From Strigops habroptila (Eukaryota > Chordata > Aves > Psittaciformes > Psittacidae), in NCBI RefSeq assembly GCF_004027225.2, contig NC_044288.2, positions 3,130,719 to 3,194,718 of the forward strand: a stretch of DNA of 64,000 bases, written 5' to 3'. Shown here in pieces: positions 45,101 through 51,588 of the stretch (position 1 is its first letter; each line of letters opens with the position of its first letter). Made by a program: the position numbers and the translations under genes. The notes under the pieces are model-generated. The model ran no database searches and was not told the origin of the DNA. It saw only the letters and a program-made list of their open reading frames with translations.

Positions 45101-45474
45101 TTGAGGAGCTTGCTGAAGCTCCTTGAATCACACCATTGCATTAGCCCCTCACTTTAATGTTCAGTTTTCTTAACCATAGATTTGAGGAGGAAAGTTGCAA
45201 AGCACAAAACCAAGATGGAATCCAAAACGATCCCTATCCCCTAATTATTTGGTCTGAAAACCATCCTGAGGCAGCACTGACGGATGTGCCACTTCTCTGT
45301 GTTGCAGCGGTGATCGTGGGAGGCGTGGTGGGAGCTCTCTTCGCTGCCTTCCTTGTCATGCTGCTCATCTACCGGATGAAGAAGAAGGACGAGGGCAGTT
45401 ACACGCTGGAGGAGCCCAAGCAAGCCAACGTGACGTACCAGAAGCCCGACAAGCAGGAGGAGTTTTACGCGTAG
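6067..45474 (+). CDS. SDC3: SDC3, syndecan-3 (five coding exons, 420 aa)
   Basis: The joined exons 6067-6159, 40469-40586, 41345-41958, 44038-44308 and 45308-45474 give 1,263 nt including the stop, with every junction GT/AG and in frame. Syndecan-3 is a single-pass type I membrane heparan-sulfate proteoglycan of neurons, glia and developing cartilage, acting as a co-receptor for growth factors and matrix. Visible in order are a Leu-rich signal peptide (1-31), an acidic N-terminal glycosaminoglycan cluster with Ser-Gly at S49, S65, S67, S69 and S76, and a Thr/Ser/Pro mucin-like domain (about 80-275). A second Ser-Gly region (S295, S298, S345), a dibasic juxtamembrane site (about 359-362), a transmembrane helix (366-387) and a cytoplasmic tail follow. 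The tail has the conserved RMKKKDEGSY (C1) and the C-terminal EFYA PDZ-binding motif (C2). The mucin domain separates SDC3 from SDC1, SDC2 and SDC4. The length is close to that known for avian syndecan-3. Confidence 0.97.
6165..6400 (+). repeat. Minisatellite at the start of SDC3 intron 1
   Basis: Just inside the intron, the block CACCGCAACGGGATG recurs at 6181, 6242 and 6329. Each copy is followed by variants of CTGAGACCGGCATCGGGTG and GGGGGTGCGAGCGGTACCGG. The spacings are 61 and 87 bases. Looser CGGCATCG/GGCACCGG repeats continue to about 6,660. The array is CpG-rich and G-rich on the + strand, and it generates overlapping long frames on both strands that I do not regard as genes. Confidence 0.75.
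7381..7434 (+). repeat. 11-base tandem repeat (CCTGCCTGCAC)
   Basis: About five near-perfect head-to-tail copies of CCTGCCTGCAC lie in SDC3 intron 1. The 11-base period keeps all three frames open. Confidence 0.9.
9470..9504. promoter_or_regulatory. Paired TTAATTA sites in a direct repeat
   Basis: CGTGACCTTAATTAG and CGTCACCTTAATTAC are direct repeats 24 bases apart, each containing the TTAATTA core recognised by many homeodomain proteins. A further GATTAG follows at about 9,514. Regulatory function is inference only. Confidence 0.3.
13067..13295 (-). mobile_element. CR1 LINE 3' fragment (minus, intron 1)
   Basis: Inverted common-family CR1. The tail ATCATAGAGTCAGATTGG starts it, followed by CACTAGAGCAGGTTGCTCC, GCCTTGAACACTGCCAGGG and CACAGGGAAGAACTTCTGCC. 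The body is lost just beyond that landmark. Confidence 0.88.
13445..13608. promoter_or_regulatory. Cluster of four TAATTA motifs
   Basis: TAATTA occurs at 13445 and 13456, exactly 11 bases apart (about one helical turn), and again within TTAATTAG at 13586 and 13601 (15 bases apart). Spacing on the same DNA face suits paired homeodomain binding. No conservation data are available, so this is a candidate element only. Confidence 0.3.
13609..15157 (+). other. SDC3: SDC3 intron 1 segment without recognised features
   Basis: Single-copy-looking intronic sequence between the TAATTA cluster and the next CR1. I see no gene, array or strong motif. Confidence 0.5.
15158..15463 (+). mobile_element. CR1 LINE 3' fragment (intron 1)
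   Basis: Common-family CR1 from TGTAGGGACAGGCCAAGGGG through GAGCAACCTGCTCTAGTGG to an expanded tail of GATTCTGTGATTCTGATTCT. It shares the ACTTTTCCC variant with the copy at 292-642. Confidence 0.9.
15464..16147 (+). other. SDC3: SDC3 intron 1 between two CR1 copies
   Basis: About 680 bases of non-repetitive intron separating a plus-oriented and a minus-oriented CR1. Nothing is recognised in it. Confidence 0.5.
16148..16405 (-). mobile_element. CR1 LINE 3' fragment (minus, intron 1)
   Basis: Inverted common-family copy running from the CCTGCCACGGGCAGGG region through CTTCTGCCTCAGAGCTCATC and CCTCTGGCAGGTTAAAGCC to about GTCCCTACAGGCC. The ATTCTATG-type terminal tail is missing at its left end. 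Confidence 0.87.
17850..17962 (+). repeat. Short degenerate minisatellite
   Basis: Three to four imperfect repetitions of roughly 26-31 bases share ATGCTGGTAC and TTTGACAGTC-like blocks separated by CAGGG/CTGGG. They are too diverged to define a clean unit. Confidence 0.35.
18008..18113 (+). mobile_element. CR1 LINE terminal fragment (intron 1)
   Basis: Only the last hundred or so bases of the common CR1 family remain: GAGCAACCTGCTCTAGTGGAAG, CCACGGCAGGGGGTTGGAAC, and a tail CATTCTATGGTTCTGCAATTCT. Confidence 0.85.
22573..22670. repeat. TA-rich hairpin tract flanked by a duplication
   Basis: A TATATACATATATA-type tract (about 22,597-22,629) is nearly palindromic. On each side lies a related block: GATATACCTTGG followed by GGTAGGTTTTA (22,573-22,597 and 22,633-22,669). 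The structure suggests a local tandem duplication with dinucleotide expansion between the copies. Confidence 0.65.
22991..23060. other. CpG-rich patch with an inverted repeat in intron 1
   Basis: GTGAAG at 22,991 and CTTCAC at 23,005 form the arms of a short hairpin (stem about 8 pairs with one wobble). CpG-dense sequence such as CCGCGCGCGGCCCCGCACCGG follows. The surrounding intron is CpG-poor, so this small island stands out. Whether it is regulatory is unknown. Confidence 0.35.
24390..24510 (-). mobile_element. Possible ancient CR1/L3-type LINE remnant
   Basis: The block GGTAGCGAGTCCCAGAGG, TTAATGATACGAGGTG, AAAAATAGGGCTTTTTATCT resembles in word order the inverted 3' region of old CR1/L3-type LINEs found widely in reptiles. 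The match is from memory and loose, and the copy would be heavily diverged. It could also be unrelated single-copy sequence. Confidence 0.3.
25428..25706 (-). mobile_element. CR1 LINE 3' fragment (minus, intron 1)
   Basis: Inverted common-family copy with an intact tail, AATAGAATCATGGAATGG. It then runs through GAGTTGGAAGGGACCTTAAA, CACTAGAGCAGGTTGCTCC and CTTCTGCCTCAGAGCTCATC, ending near CCTTGTCCTATTGTTACAG. Confidence 0.9.
25707..35775 (+). other. SDC3: SDC3 intron 1, 3' segment
   Basis: About 10 kb of intron with no CR1 and no recognisable gene. A-rich (near 26,391) and T-rich (near 33,849) runs occur, and there is an A/G-rich stretch at about 30,985-31,040. The long CR1-free run contrasts with the clustered insertions at both ends of the intron. 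I see no convincing exon. Confidence 0.55.
35776..36175 (+). mobile_element. CR1 LINE 3' fragment (intron 1)
   Basis: One of the longer common-family copies. It begins with GAGGGCTGGAGCAGCTCTGC and CAGCCTGGAGAAGAGAAGGC, continues through GACCTTAGAGCAGCTCCAGT and GAGCAACCTGCTCTAGTGG, and stops at GATGAGCTTTAAGG. It lacks the ATTCTATG-type tail. Confidence 0.9.
36176..37478 (+). other. SDC3: SDC3 intron 1 between CR1 copies
   Basis: Single-copy-looking sequence with no recognised gene or repeat. The open frames on both strands show no identifiable domain. Confidence 0.5.
37479..37757 (+). mobile_element. CR1 LINE 3' fragment, second subfamily
   Basis: A different CR1 subfamily from most copies here. 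Its landmarks are AAGGAACAAGGGATGGGACA, GAGATGAGGAACAATTCCTT, GTGCTCAGGCATTGGAACAG, TTCACACACCGTGTAGCCGA and GGTTAGTGGTGGCCTTGGCA, with a tail GGTTGGTTCTCTGATTGTG. Copies at 44,577 and 52,606 belong to the same subfamily. Confidence 0.88.
37758..38659 (+). other. SDC3: SDC3 intron 1 between CR1 copies
   Basis: About 900 bases with no recognised gene, repeat array or strong motif. Confidence 0.5.
38660..38857 (+). mobile_element. CR1 LINE 3' fragment (intron 1)
   Basis: Common-family copy beginning at GCTGAGGCGCTGGCACAGGG and ending with a typical tail TTTGTGATTCTGTGATTCTAT. Confidence 0.89.
39340..39453 (+). mobile_element. CR1 LINE fragment lacking its 3' end
   Basis: It contains only an internal part of the common family: CTCAGCCTGGAGAAGAGAAG, GACCTTAGAGCAGCTCCAGT and GGGGCTACAAGAAACCTGG. 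It then stops near GACGGGGTTTGG. CR1 copies normally lose the 5' side, so loss of the 3' side implies a later deletion or rearrangement. Confidence 0.82.
39454..40468 (+). other. SDC3: 3' end of SDC3 intron 1
   Basis: About 1 kb of single-copy-looking sequence leading to the exon 2 acceptor (CTGCAG at 40463-40468). No gene or repeat is recognised. Confidence 0.6.
40469..40586 (+). CDS. SDC3: SDC3 exon 2 (N-terminal glycosaminoglycan attachment region)
   Basis: A 118-nt exon bounded by CTGCAG|GCT and T|GTAAGT, leaving phase 1. It encodes residues 32-70 and the first base of Y71. The product is very acidic (DLEGSGDDDPFGDDELDD) and ends in SGSGSG. The Ser-Gly pairs set in acidic residues at S49 and S65-S69 are classical heparan-sulfate attachment sites of syndecan-3. 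The first residues, AQRWRNENYERPVDLEGSG, are highly diagnostic for SDC3. Confidence 0.96.
40587..41344 (+). other. SDC3: SDC3 intron 2
   Basis: A 758-base phase-1 intron with donor GTAAGT and acceptor TTTCAG. Nearly half of it is a minus-oriented CR1 fragment (about 40,875-41,220). Confidence 0.9.
40875..41220 (-). mobile_element. CR1 LINE 3' fragment (minus, SDC3 intron 2)
   Basis: Inverted copy starting with a good tail, AATCACAGAATCACAGAGTGG. It runs through CACTAGAGCAGGTTGCTCC, then CACCTCTTGTCCTATTGC and AGAGTCCCTCTCCAGCATC, so it keeps more of the body than most copies. Its internal sequence (for example ATTTACCATTTCTTTGGACA) departs from the common family and resembles the long copy at 54.98-56.62 kb. 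Confidence 0.9.
41345..41958 (+). CDS. SDC3: SDC3 exon 3 (Thr-rich mucin-like ectodomain)
   Basis: A 614-nt exon completing Y71 and encoding 72-275. It opens with FERESGLETAVSLTTDTS, where S76-G77 is a further glycosaminoglycan site. It then becomes a Thr/Ser/Pro/Ala-rich domain with long runs of ACC/ACN codons (about 41,593-41,700), expected to be heavily O-glycosylated and extended. This domain is specific to syndecan-3. The low-complexity codon run makes it prone to length variation, and the antisense strand is open throughout as a by-product (valine-rich, no recognised protein). The donor CAG|GTAGGA leaves phase 0. Confidence 0.95.
41959..44037 (+). other. SDC3: SDC3 intron 3
   Basis: A 2,079-base phase-0 intron between GTAGGA and CCCAG. 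It includes one long CR1 copy (about 42,937-43,356). The rest has no recognised feature. Confidence 0.88.
42937..43356 (+). mobile_element. CR1 LINE 3' fragment (SDC3 intron 3)
   Basis: Common-family copy from TTGGGCTGGAGCAGCTCTGC through CAGCCTGGAGAAGAGAAGGC and GAGCAACCTGCTCTAGTGG to CTGATTCTGCGATCTATGATC. It is one of the longest of this family in the window and close in sequence to the copy at 35,776, apart from a short deletion near the TGAGGCAG/TTCTTCC landmark. Confidence 0.9.
44038..44308 (+). CDS. SDC3: SDC3 exon 4 (membrane-proximal ectodomain)
   Basis: A 271-nt exon encoding residues 276-365 and one base of A366, beginning MEPGEVTTVLDNELEVP after the acceptor CCCAG. It contains SSGPSGDFEIREEEE, a distal Ser-Gly attachment region flanked by acids, and a second Ser-Gly at S345. 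It closes with LPQKNILERKEVLI, the juxtamembrane segment where syndecan ectodomains are proteolytically shed. The initial M is not a start codon, because the frame continues from exon 3. The donor is G|GTGAGA, phase 1. Confidence 0.95.
44309..45307 (+). other. SDC3: SDC3 intron 4
   Basis: A 999-base phase-1 intron from GTGAGA to TTGCAG. It contains an internally deleted CR1 (about 44,577-44,762) and otherwise unremarkable sequence. Confidence 0.88.
44577..44762 (+). mobile_element. CR1 LINE fragment, second subfamily, internally deleted
   Basis: The 5' part (CTCTCTACAACTACCTGACA, GGAGGATGGAGCCAGGAGG) joins directly to the 3' part (AAGTGTTCACACACCGTGTAG). The copy at 52,606-53,001 keeps about 160 intervening bases there. 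The tail ATTCTATGATTCTGTGATTC is intact. Confidence 0.88.
45308..45474 (+). CDS. SDC3: SDC3 exon 5 (transmembrane and cytoplasmic domains)
   Basis: The last coding exon completes A366 and encodes 367-420, ending with TAG at 45472-45474. The transmembrane helix (AVIVGGVVGALFAAFLVMLL) contains the GxxxG-type motif used for syndecan dimerisation. The tail holds conserved region C1 (RMKKKDEGSY), a syndecan-3 variable region (TLEEPKQANVTYQKPD) and C2, ending in EFYA, which binds PDZ proteins such as syntenin and CASK. The acceptor is TTGCAG at 45302-45307. Confidence 0.97.
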
Positions 45475-46132
45475 AAGGAGAGCCTGGCGTGCCTCACGCT
45501 CCCTCCCTCCCCGCTCCAAACTCTCCCTCCTCCTCTACTTCATCCAGTCTCTCTTTTTCTTTCTTTCTCTCTTCTTTGGATCAGACTGTGAATTTAAAAA
45601 GCAAAACCTGCAACAGCTAAAGGAGAAAAACACATCTTCAGCATGATGAAAAACCAAGTGCCCAGAGCATCGCTGAGTTCAGACCGAGTACCGCTGGCCT
45701 TTCACAGCGGGAGGCATGGGGCATGGAGCCAACACCAAGGAACCCGTGTCCAGGGAGCACCCTGGTGAGCATGGGACAGGGTGTTCAGGCTGCCAACAAC
45801 GGCTGGAGGTCACTGGGCTTTTTCCACCAACACAATGGACTCTGGGATCCAGACACCTTCTACCAGCCCTGGGGCGCAGGGGGGTTGGTTTGGATTGCTC
45901 TTCCTTTCTTTTTTCCCTTTGGAAAGGAGGGAGGTTTCTTTCCTTCTCTCCTGTTTTTAATTCTTATTTTCTTTTTGAACGGGGTCTGTTGCTTTGCAGG
46001 AATTTCCTTGCTCCCTGCTTCTGTTTGAAGAGAGGACACGACTCTCAAATAAGCTTCGAACCTTGAAAACAAGCACAAGGGGCTGGAATACCTGATGCCC
46101 CAGGGTTTGCTCTTGGAGTGAGGAAAGGCAAA

Positions 46133-46138
46133 AATAAA
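46133..46138 (+). terminator. SDC3: Possible proximal poly(A) signal of SDC3 (first)
   Basis: A canonical AATAAA about 660 bases after the stop, within AAAAATAAATAC. No strong GT-rich element is seen just after it, so it ranks below the signal at 46,376. Confidence 0.3.
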
Positions 46139-46375
46139 TACACATATGGCCAGTACGCTGGAAATGATCTTCTTAGATCAACTCTTCGGAGGGTTTGTGG
46201 AGCAGCAAGAAGCTGCATTGGGGTATCTCCTGCTGCTCTCCTCCTGCTACCACCTCGCTTCACTGCATCGCTGTGCACAGCCAGAGACCTTAAATCTATA
46301 GAAGCCGCGTGTCGCCGGCTGCTGAGGGGTTTGGTGGAGAAGGGACCTTGCTTTTGCTGGGTTTTCACTGTGACC

Positions 46376-46381
46376 AATAAA
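46376..46381 (+). terminator. SDC3: Possible proximal poly(A) signal of SDC3 (second)
   Basis: AATAAA in the context CCAATAAAACTCAGC, about 900 bases after the stop and followed by GCTTGTGCAG. Use of it would give a short 3'UTR without the distal Pumilio elements. Confidence 0.4.
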
Positions 46382-47261
46382 ACTCAGCTTGTGCAGTATG
46401 ACCGACAGCACTGGTTTTACAACAGAGCGGGACGTTGCTTGCTGGGGAGCTGGCAGGGAGAGGGGTTGGAAATGGAGAAGCTAAATCCTCTTCCCTGTTA
46501 CTCCAGAGGGGATAAGAAAGCCCTACAAGGTGTAAGACACAGCATAAGAAATGCAAAGCCAAGGCAATACTGTGTCCCCTCGGGGTTTGTCAGGGGTCCC
46601 TGCCAGGCCACTTGCACCCAGAAGATGAGGAAGGTGAGACAAAAAGGTGGCTTCCCATCAGTCCACCCCAGAGCAGGTTGGCTGCTACATATCATTTACA
46701 AGACCCAGGATTGTTGGTTTGTGTTTCTTTTGTTGTTGCTTAAATTCCAGGATAACCCACAGGGCACCCAGGAGCCTGAGAGCAATAGATCCTGGAAGCC
46801 ATCACTACCCAAGTGCAGTGGTTTCCCCCTCCTTGAGGCTACCTAAGGTGCAGAGCAGCAGGGCCTGATCCAAAGCTCAACCGTGCCTTCTAGAAAGGCT
46901 AGATTTTCTTGGAGCAAGCTCTCTGCACGGAAAAGTCAATTAGCTATTTCAATGAGTTGGCTTTTTAATTAGCTGAAGCGCTGTTTGTGATGCAGTCAAG
47001 GAGCTTTGTTTTCATGATGGTTGTGATCTCAATGGTGTCCCATGGAGACCTTGGCTTTGCTCTTAGAGCAATTTAAACAGGAAAATGGAGAAAAATCAGT
47101 TGCTTTGACTCTGTTGCATCGTGAATTAACCTGCACAGACACAGTGACACTTTGTCCCCTCAGGGTGTTAGTGGATATAGGGATTTATGACCCTGATGGA
47201 GTCTACAAGACAGCAGTGCTTCTTTATGTTAGGAATTTGAGAGGCCAAACACATATTTTAG

Positions 47262-47308
47262 ATATATATATATATACTCACATACATACACAGTTATATA
47301 TATATATG
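47262..47308. repeat. TA-dinucleotide tracts
   Basis: Two (TA)n runs separated by CTCACATACATACACAG, within the inferred SDC3 3'UTR. Likely polymorphic. Confidence 0.85.
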
Positions 47309-47613
47309 AAATGAAATCCCTGTAAATTTTCATTGCACTGCTTATAATGGCTGGATGGGACTTTGTGGTTGTGAAAATGTGAGATTTGGGCTACACTCCC
47401 TTGGGGTGCCCAGTGCAGGGACTGCAACCCAAAAAGCTGACCTGGGCTTACTTCAGGGTAGGGAGCAGAGCCCCTGTGCAGAGGCCAGCTCTGAAATGCC
47501 CATTTTAGAGATGTCAGCCTCAAAATGGTCATCGTTTTGGTTCTTTAAGTTTGGAAAAGATGGTCCTGTTGGATGTCTTGGATGGCGATGCTGAAAGGCA
47601 AACAGCGTGCATG

Positions 47614-47638
47614 TGTGAGTGTATGTGTGTGTGTGTGT
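47614..47638. repeat. TG-dinucleotide microsatellite
   Basis: An imperfect run of GT/TG (GTGTGAGTGTATGTGTGTG and onward) in the inferred SDC3 3'UTR. Confidence 0.85.
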
Positions 47639-50138
47639 ACTCATTTCTTGGGTCCATCCTGGCTGTGGAGGATGAGGATGCTGTGAAGAGGGGACCCCAC
47701 ATCTGAAGAAGGCTGGTGCCAACCTGGCTGCAAAAGCCACTTTCTCTGACTTGCTCGGAGGGGGGAGTTTCAACTGTCATGCATTTGATGGCTTTGGGAT
47801 ATTTGGGGACTACACAAAGGGCCTTAGCTGCTGGGAAGTGGCAGAACTTGAGCCTTTTCAAGATATAATGAGTTGGACATGGCAAGTATCAAGGCCACCC
47901 AAAGTCACCACCTTTTGGAAAAATGTGGACTTAATCTTTGAGCTTGCATTAAAGAGAAACCCTCCCAGCTTAATCTTTTCAGTGCTGCTTTTCTTAGCTG
48001 CTTCCCTAATCTTCTTCATTCCATTTTTTTCACCCATTTAATAGTCTGAAGTTCCATAATGCAATTTTTTATTCACTCAAGCTTAACCTCAGCTCGCTCA
48101 GCTGGTGTTAAGTTGTAATCCCAGCACTTAAATCCATCACAGTTTCAGAAATGAGGAAGGCTGGAAGTGGGATGGTGAAAGGAGGCTGGGCAGCGCTTTA
48201 GAAGTAGTTGGACAAGACAACCACACAAAATAAGGTGAAAGCAATTAAACTGGTGATCAGAATTGTCCAAAGTCTTAATTCATCCTATGTCTGCTGCTTC
48301 CACGCATTTGCTATATTGCTCTCTGCTTGGAGAGGGGAAATAAGCTCAAGGAGGCTCTTATGGGCTTGGAGCCCACCTTCTTCTGCTGATTCATTTTGAT
48401 GGAGCCTTTCCTGTTGCCTCAGCTGCCCAGGAGCTCTGGGTTAGTGGTTGGAGTTGATGCTTGGAAGAACAAAAACCTTGTTTTGCTGGAGGGTGGCTGA
48501 TCTTGGGCCTCCTTTATAGGGTAGGTGGTGGTTGGGCAGAGCTGAACATAGGCTGAGCTTTTTGGGGAAAGCCCATATCCAAACGAAATTGCAGATAGCA
48601 TCAGCTCTTTATTACCAGTGCAATGGGGATGGTTAGAAACTCAATGAACTCCAGCTAAGAGATGCTGCCAGAGTTTGTGACGGGGCTGTGGTGGTGGTGG
48701 GCCTCAGTGTGGCCATCCCTGAGGCTGTGTATGGTACCCACATGAACAAGGTGTGTTGTGGCTCATAGCGCCAAGCTGGTGGCAGCGGGGCACAGCTGTT
48801 CCTTCCAGCAGGCACTTCTGCATGGACACACATCTCCGGGGCTTTTGAGGGATTCCTGGTGTTAAGGTGGATGGGGAAGAGGCAAGAAATCACAGGGAGG
48901 AGGAACAAAAGCCTCTTTCTTAGCTGTTGATATGGCCACAGAGCAAGTTTTTAGGAAAATCTACTCCAACAGTAACATTTCCTACATCATCCCCTCCCAA
49001 AGCCTGATGGATTTAGCATCATTCCCCCTCTGCACAAACTCAGCCTGTGCATATCCCTTGTAGTGATATCCCTGTGAAGAGCTGTAGTCTCCCAGCTGGG
49101 GTGGTGCCCAGATGTGCTCGTCCTTCCAGCTGTGGACCTGAGGATGTGAGCAGCCACGTGGGCATAGAGCAGGGCTTTCACACCTCATTTTCCATTCCTT
49201 TGCTGCATGCTTGTGTATGAGTGTGGTACACCAGAGCTGAAGGAAAACTCTTTGCCATGCCAGTTCTGTAGTCTTAGGAGAGCTGTAGTTGCAAGGGGTG
49301 GAAGGCAGCCGCGGCTCCTCTCCCAGCTCTGCTGGGTTTCAGTCTCTCTCTACCATGATTTGTAGCAGCTGATGCCTCGGAGAAAAGTGATAAGTGACCA
49401 GTGACTCCTGGGCTACATAAATAAGGAGGAGGCAGAAAGAAGGGGTCAAAGAGAAGGGAGGACCAGAAACCTTGTGCAAGAGCACATATGAGGGACTGGA
49501 AGCAGGAGGATGGGATGGGCAGGAATGGATGTCACCCCAGCCAGCAGCAGGACGCAGCCCCACACAGGTTTTGCAGGGCTGGGAGGGAGCTGCACCTTTT
49601 CTCCAAAAATCTCTGATTTTGGACCTTTTAAAACTAAAGTAGCAGATCCCTGTACTGGGGGGATCCTGCTGCAGGGAAGATGATGGCACTGAGCTGGATG
49701 TGTGCTGTGGTGTGCTGCTTTACCTCTACATTTCCCATTCCCTCTCCATTTTGCCTGGTAGGTGCCAAAGATCTCTGGGCAGGAGCTGCTTTGCTCCATG
49801 TGAACCTTGGCTCCTGCTCCCCAGACTCATAACTCAGAGCTATCTGACCCCTGCCATGAGTCACCAGCATGAAGGCTTTAACAGGAACAAAAAACTATCA
49901 GCTAAAAGAATGGATTTTTTTTTAATCATTACTATTATTCCCCCTTCAGCTCCCCCCAAACACCCTTTTTATAAGTGTTTCTGGGCTCGGAGGGTTTCTG
50001 CAAGGCTCTGGCAGCTCCTAAAGTGACATTGAGCTTTCAACACTAAAAGGTTTATTAGAGTAACTGGCGTCTCACCAGGCACCTTGCCAGCTTGCTTGGC
50101 TGGGCTGGAGCCTGCGACGACAGGGATGGGTGTGTTGT

Positions 50139-50222
50139 GTATGTATGTATATATATGTGTATGTAATTAATATGTATGTATATATGTATATACGTGTGTG
50201 TGCAAAGCACGCACGCGTGCAC
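50139..50222. repeat. TATG/TA/TG mixed microsatellite
   Basis: A compound simple repeat of GTATGTAT, TATATA and GTGTGTG words in the inferred SDC3 3'UTR, ending in CACGCACGCGTGCAC, which is partly palindromic. Confidence 0.85.
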
Positions 50223-50982
50223 AGGTTCAATGTAAACTCTGCACCTATTGAGGAGGAGGAGAGTTTATCAACCAGCATCGTGTTCTGGATGCTGCAGCCC
50301 TCGTGCTCTGCTGTGGGGTGCAGGATTTGCCCCTGTGCTGCCAGCTCCGTCCTTCCCTCTGCTCTTTGCCCTGTCATAGCAGTGGCCTGACCCTGGTCAC
50401 CTCGGCGCTGGGTTGGGGTCTGCCAGGATTGGGGATAAAGAGCCTTTTTCCGATGGCTGCACCCCCATCTGGAGCCGACGCGGAGCCGGGATGCTGGTGA
50501 AGCAGCCAAAGCCCCTCCGTGCTCTCTCTGGTCTGTCCCACATACCTTGTGCCTGCAGCTCCGCGGACATATCCACACCCAGTCTCTATAGAGAAGTCTC
50601 AGTCTGGAGTGTATAAACCTTTTTTGGGTTCCCTTTTGAGGTTTCTTTTTTAACCCTTCTTTTTATTTCTGGGAAAAAGACACCCCTGGAGATGCTCATG
50701 TGATGCCCAGATGGGTTTTTTTCACCCCACGTTCCAGACAGCTCATCCACCGCATCTCCAAAGACCTCAAGGGTACCAGTGACTTTATGTGCATAAGCTA
50801 CCCCTGTTCTGGGTCCCCCTGGTCTAAGTCATAAGAGTACAGCTGACAATCAAACCAGACAGAACTGCTGACTTTAGGGAAATGTATATCCATTGCAGTT
50901 TGATAGAACTACTTTTTAAAATCACGTGCTTCTCTCTCACTAACGCTCACCGCCAGGATCAATCACCACCCATTGGTTCTCC

Positions 50983-50990
50983 TGTAAATA
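50983..50990 (+). promoter_or_regulatory. Candidate Pumilio recognition element 1 in SDC3 3'UTR
   Basis: TGTAAATA is an exact UGUANAUA match. It overlaps an AATAAA (50,987-50,992), so this site could also act as a poly(A) signal. Confidence 0.4.
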
Positions 50991-51253
50991 AACATGAAAC
51001 ATTCTTGTAGAAATCAAAAAAGAAAAAAAAACAACAAAAAAAGAAAAATCCATTGATATAAGTCCAAAAAAACATCCCTTTCCAGAAGATTCCAATAAAT
51101 CAAAGGAAAAGCCCAACAAGTGAGCCCCACTTCACTCTTTCTTTGGAGCTAGTTTAAATTCCCAATAAGAGAACAACAAATCTTGACCACGAGAAGAAAC
51201 GACAAACGTTTTACCTTTCAGTGAATAGGGGAGGGGGTGAAAAAAGAATGCAT

Positions 51254-51261
51254 GTAAATAT
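51254..51261 (+). promoter_or_regulatory. Candidate Pumilio recognition element 2 in SDC3 3'UTR
   Basis: TGTAAATA is an exact UGUANAUA match 271 bases after the first, about 300 bases before the distal poly(A) signal. Confidence 0.4.
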
Positions 51262-51563
51262 TTTTAATAGCAAACATATCTTAAACCGAACTTTTTTTGG
51301 TCTGTACATAACTCTTCTAGAGTTTAGTACTTAAACTGCTTCATAGTGTCTGTTAAAACAAAAAAAACAAAACAAAGAGAAAATGTTTGTTAATGGTTTT
51401 TGTTCTTACTCAATGGCCAAAACTTTAAAAATAATAATAATAATAAAAAAAAAGACTATAAAAAATAATCTTTGCCAATGGATCGAGCACTGTTAATGGT
51501 ACTGTCTATTTTTTTTAATTCTTTCTGTGCTGTGCCCATTTATAAAAGGAGAAAAGGAAAAAA

Positions 51564-51569
51564 AATAAA
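51564..51569 (+). terminator. SDC3: Distal poly(A) signal of SDC3
   Basis: A canonical AATAAA inside AAAAAATAAAGTCATTTAAAC. It is followed 15-60 bases later by the T/G-rich stretch ATTGTCTGCC and GCTTTCTTGCTGC. AT-rich composition ends here, which marks the probable 3' end of the gene. Confidence 0.6.
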
Positions 51570-51588
51570 GTCATTTAAACATTGTCTG

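Larger units (their letters stand above)
45475..51588 (+). other. SDC3: SDC3 3' untranslated region (long form)
   Basis: After the stop, about 6.1 kb lacks any recognised coding exon or CR1 copy and ends at a strong AATAAA (51,564). The distal kilobase (about 50,600-51,580) is AT-rich with A-rich tracts and two Pumilio elements, like the conserved ends of long neural 3'UTRs. I infer that it belongs to SDC3 because no other gene lies between. A shorter form ending near 46.4 kb is possible. Small frames in the region show no recognisable protein. Confidence 0.6.

Noticed and set aside
47042..47314. 90-codon frame in the SDC3 3'UTR region
   Set aside because: Ends in a translated TA repeat, has no recognisable domain, and lies between stop codon and distal poly(A) signal.
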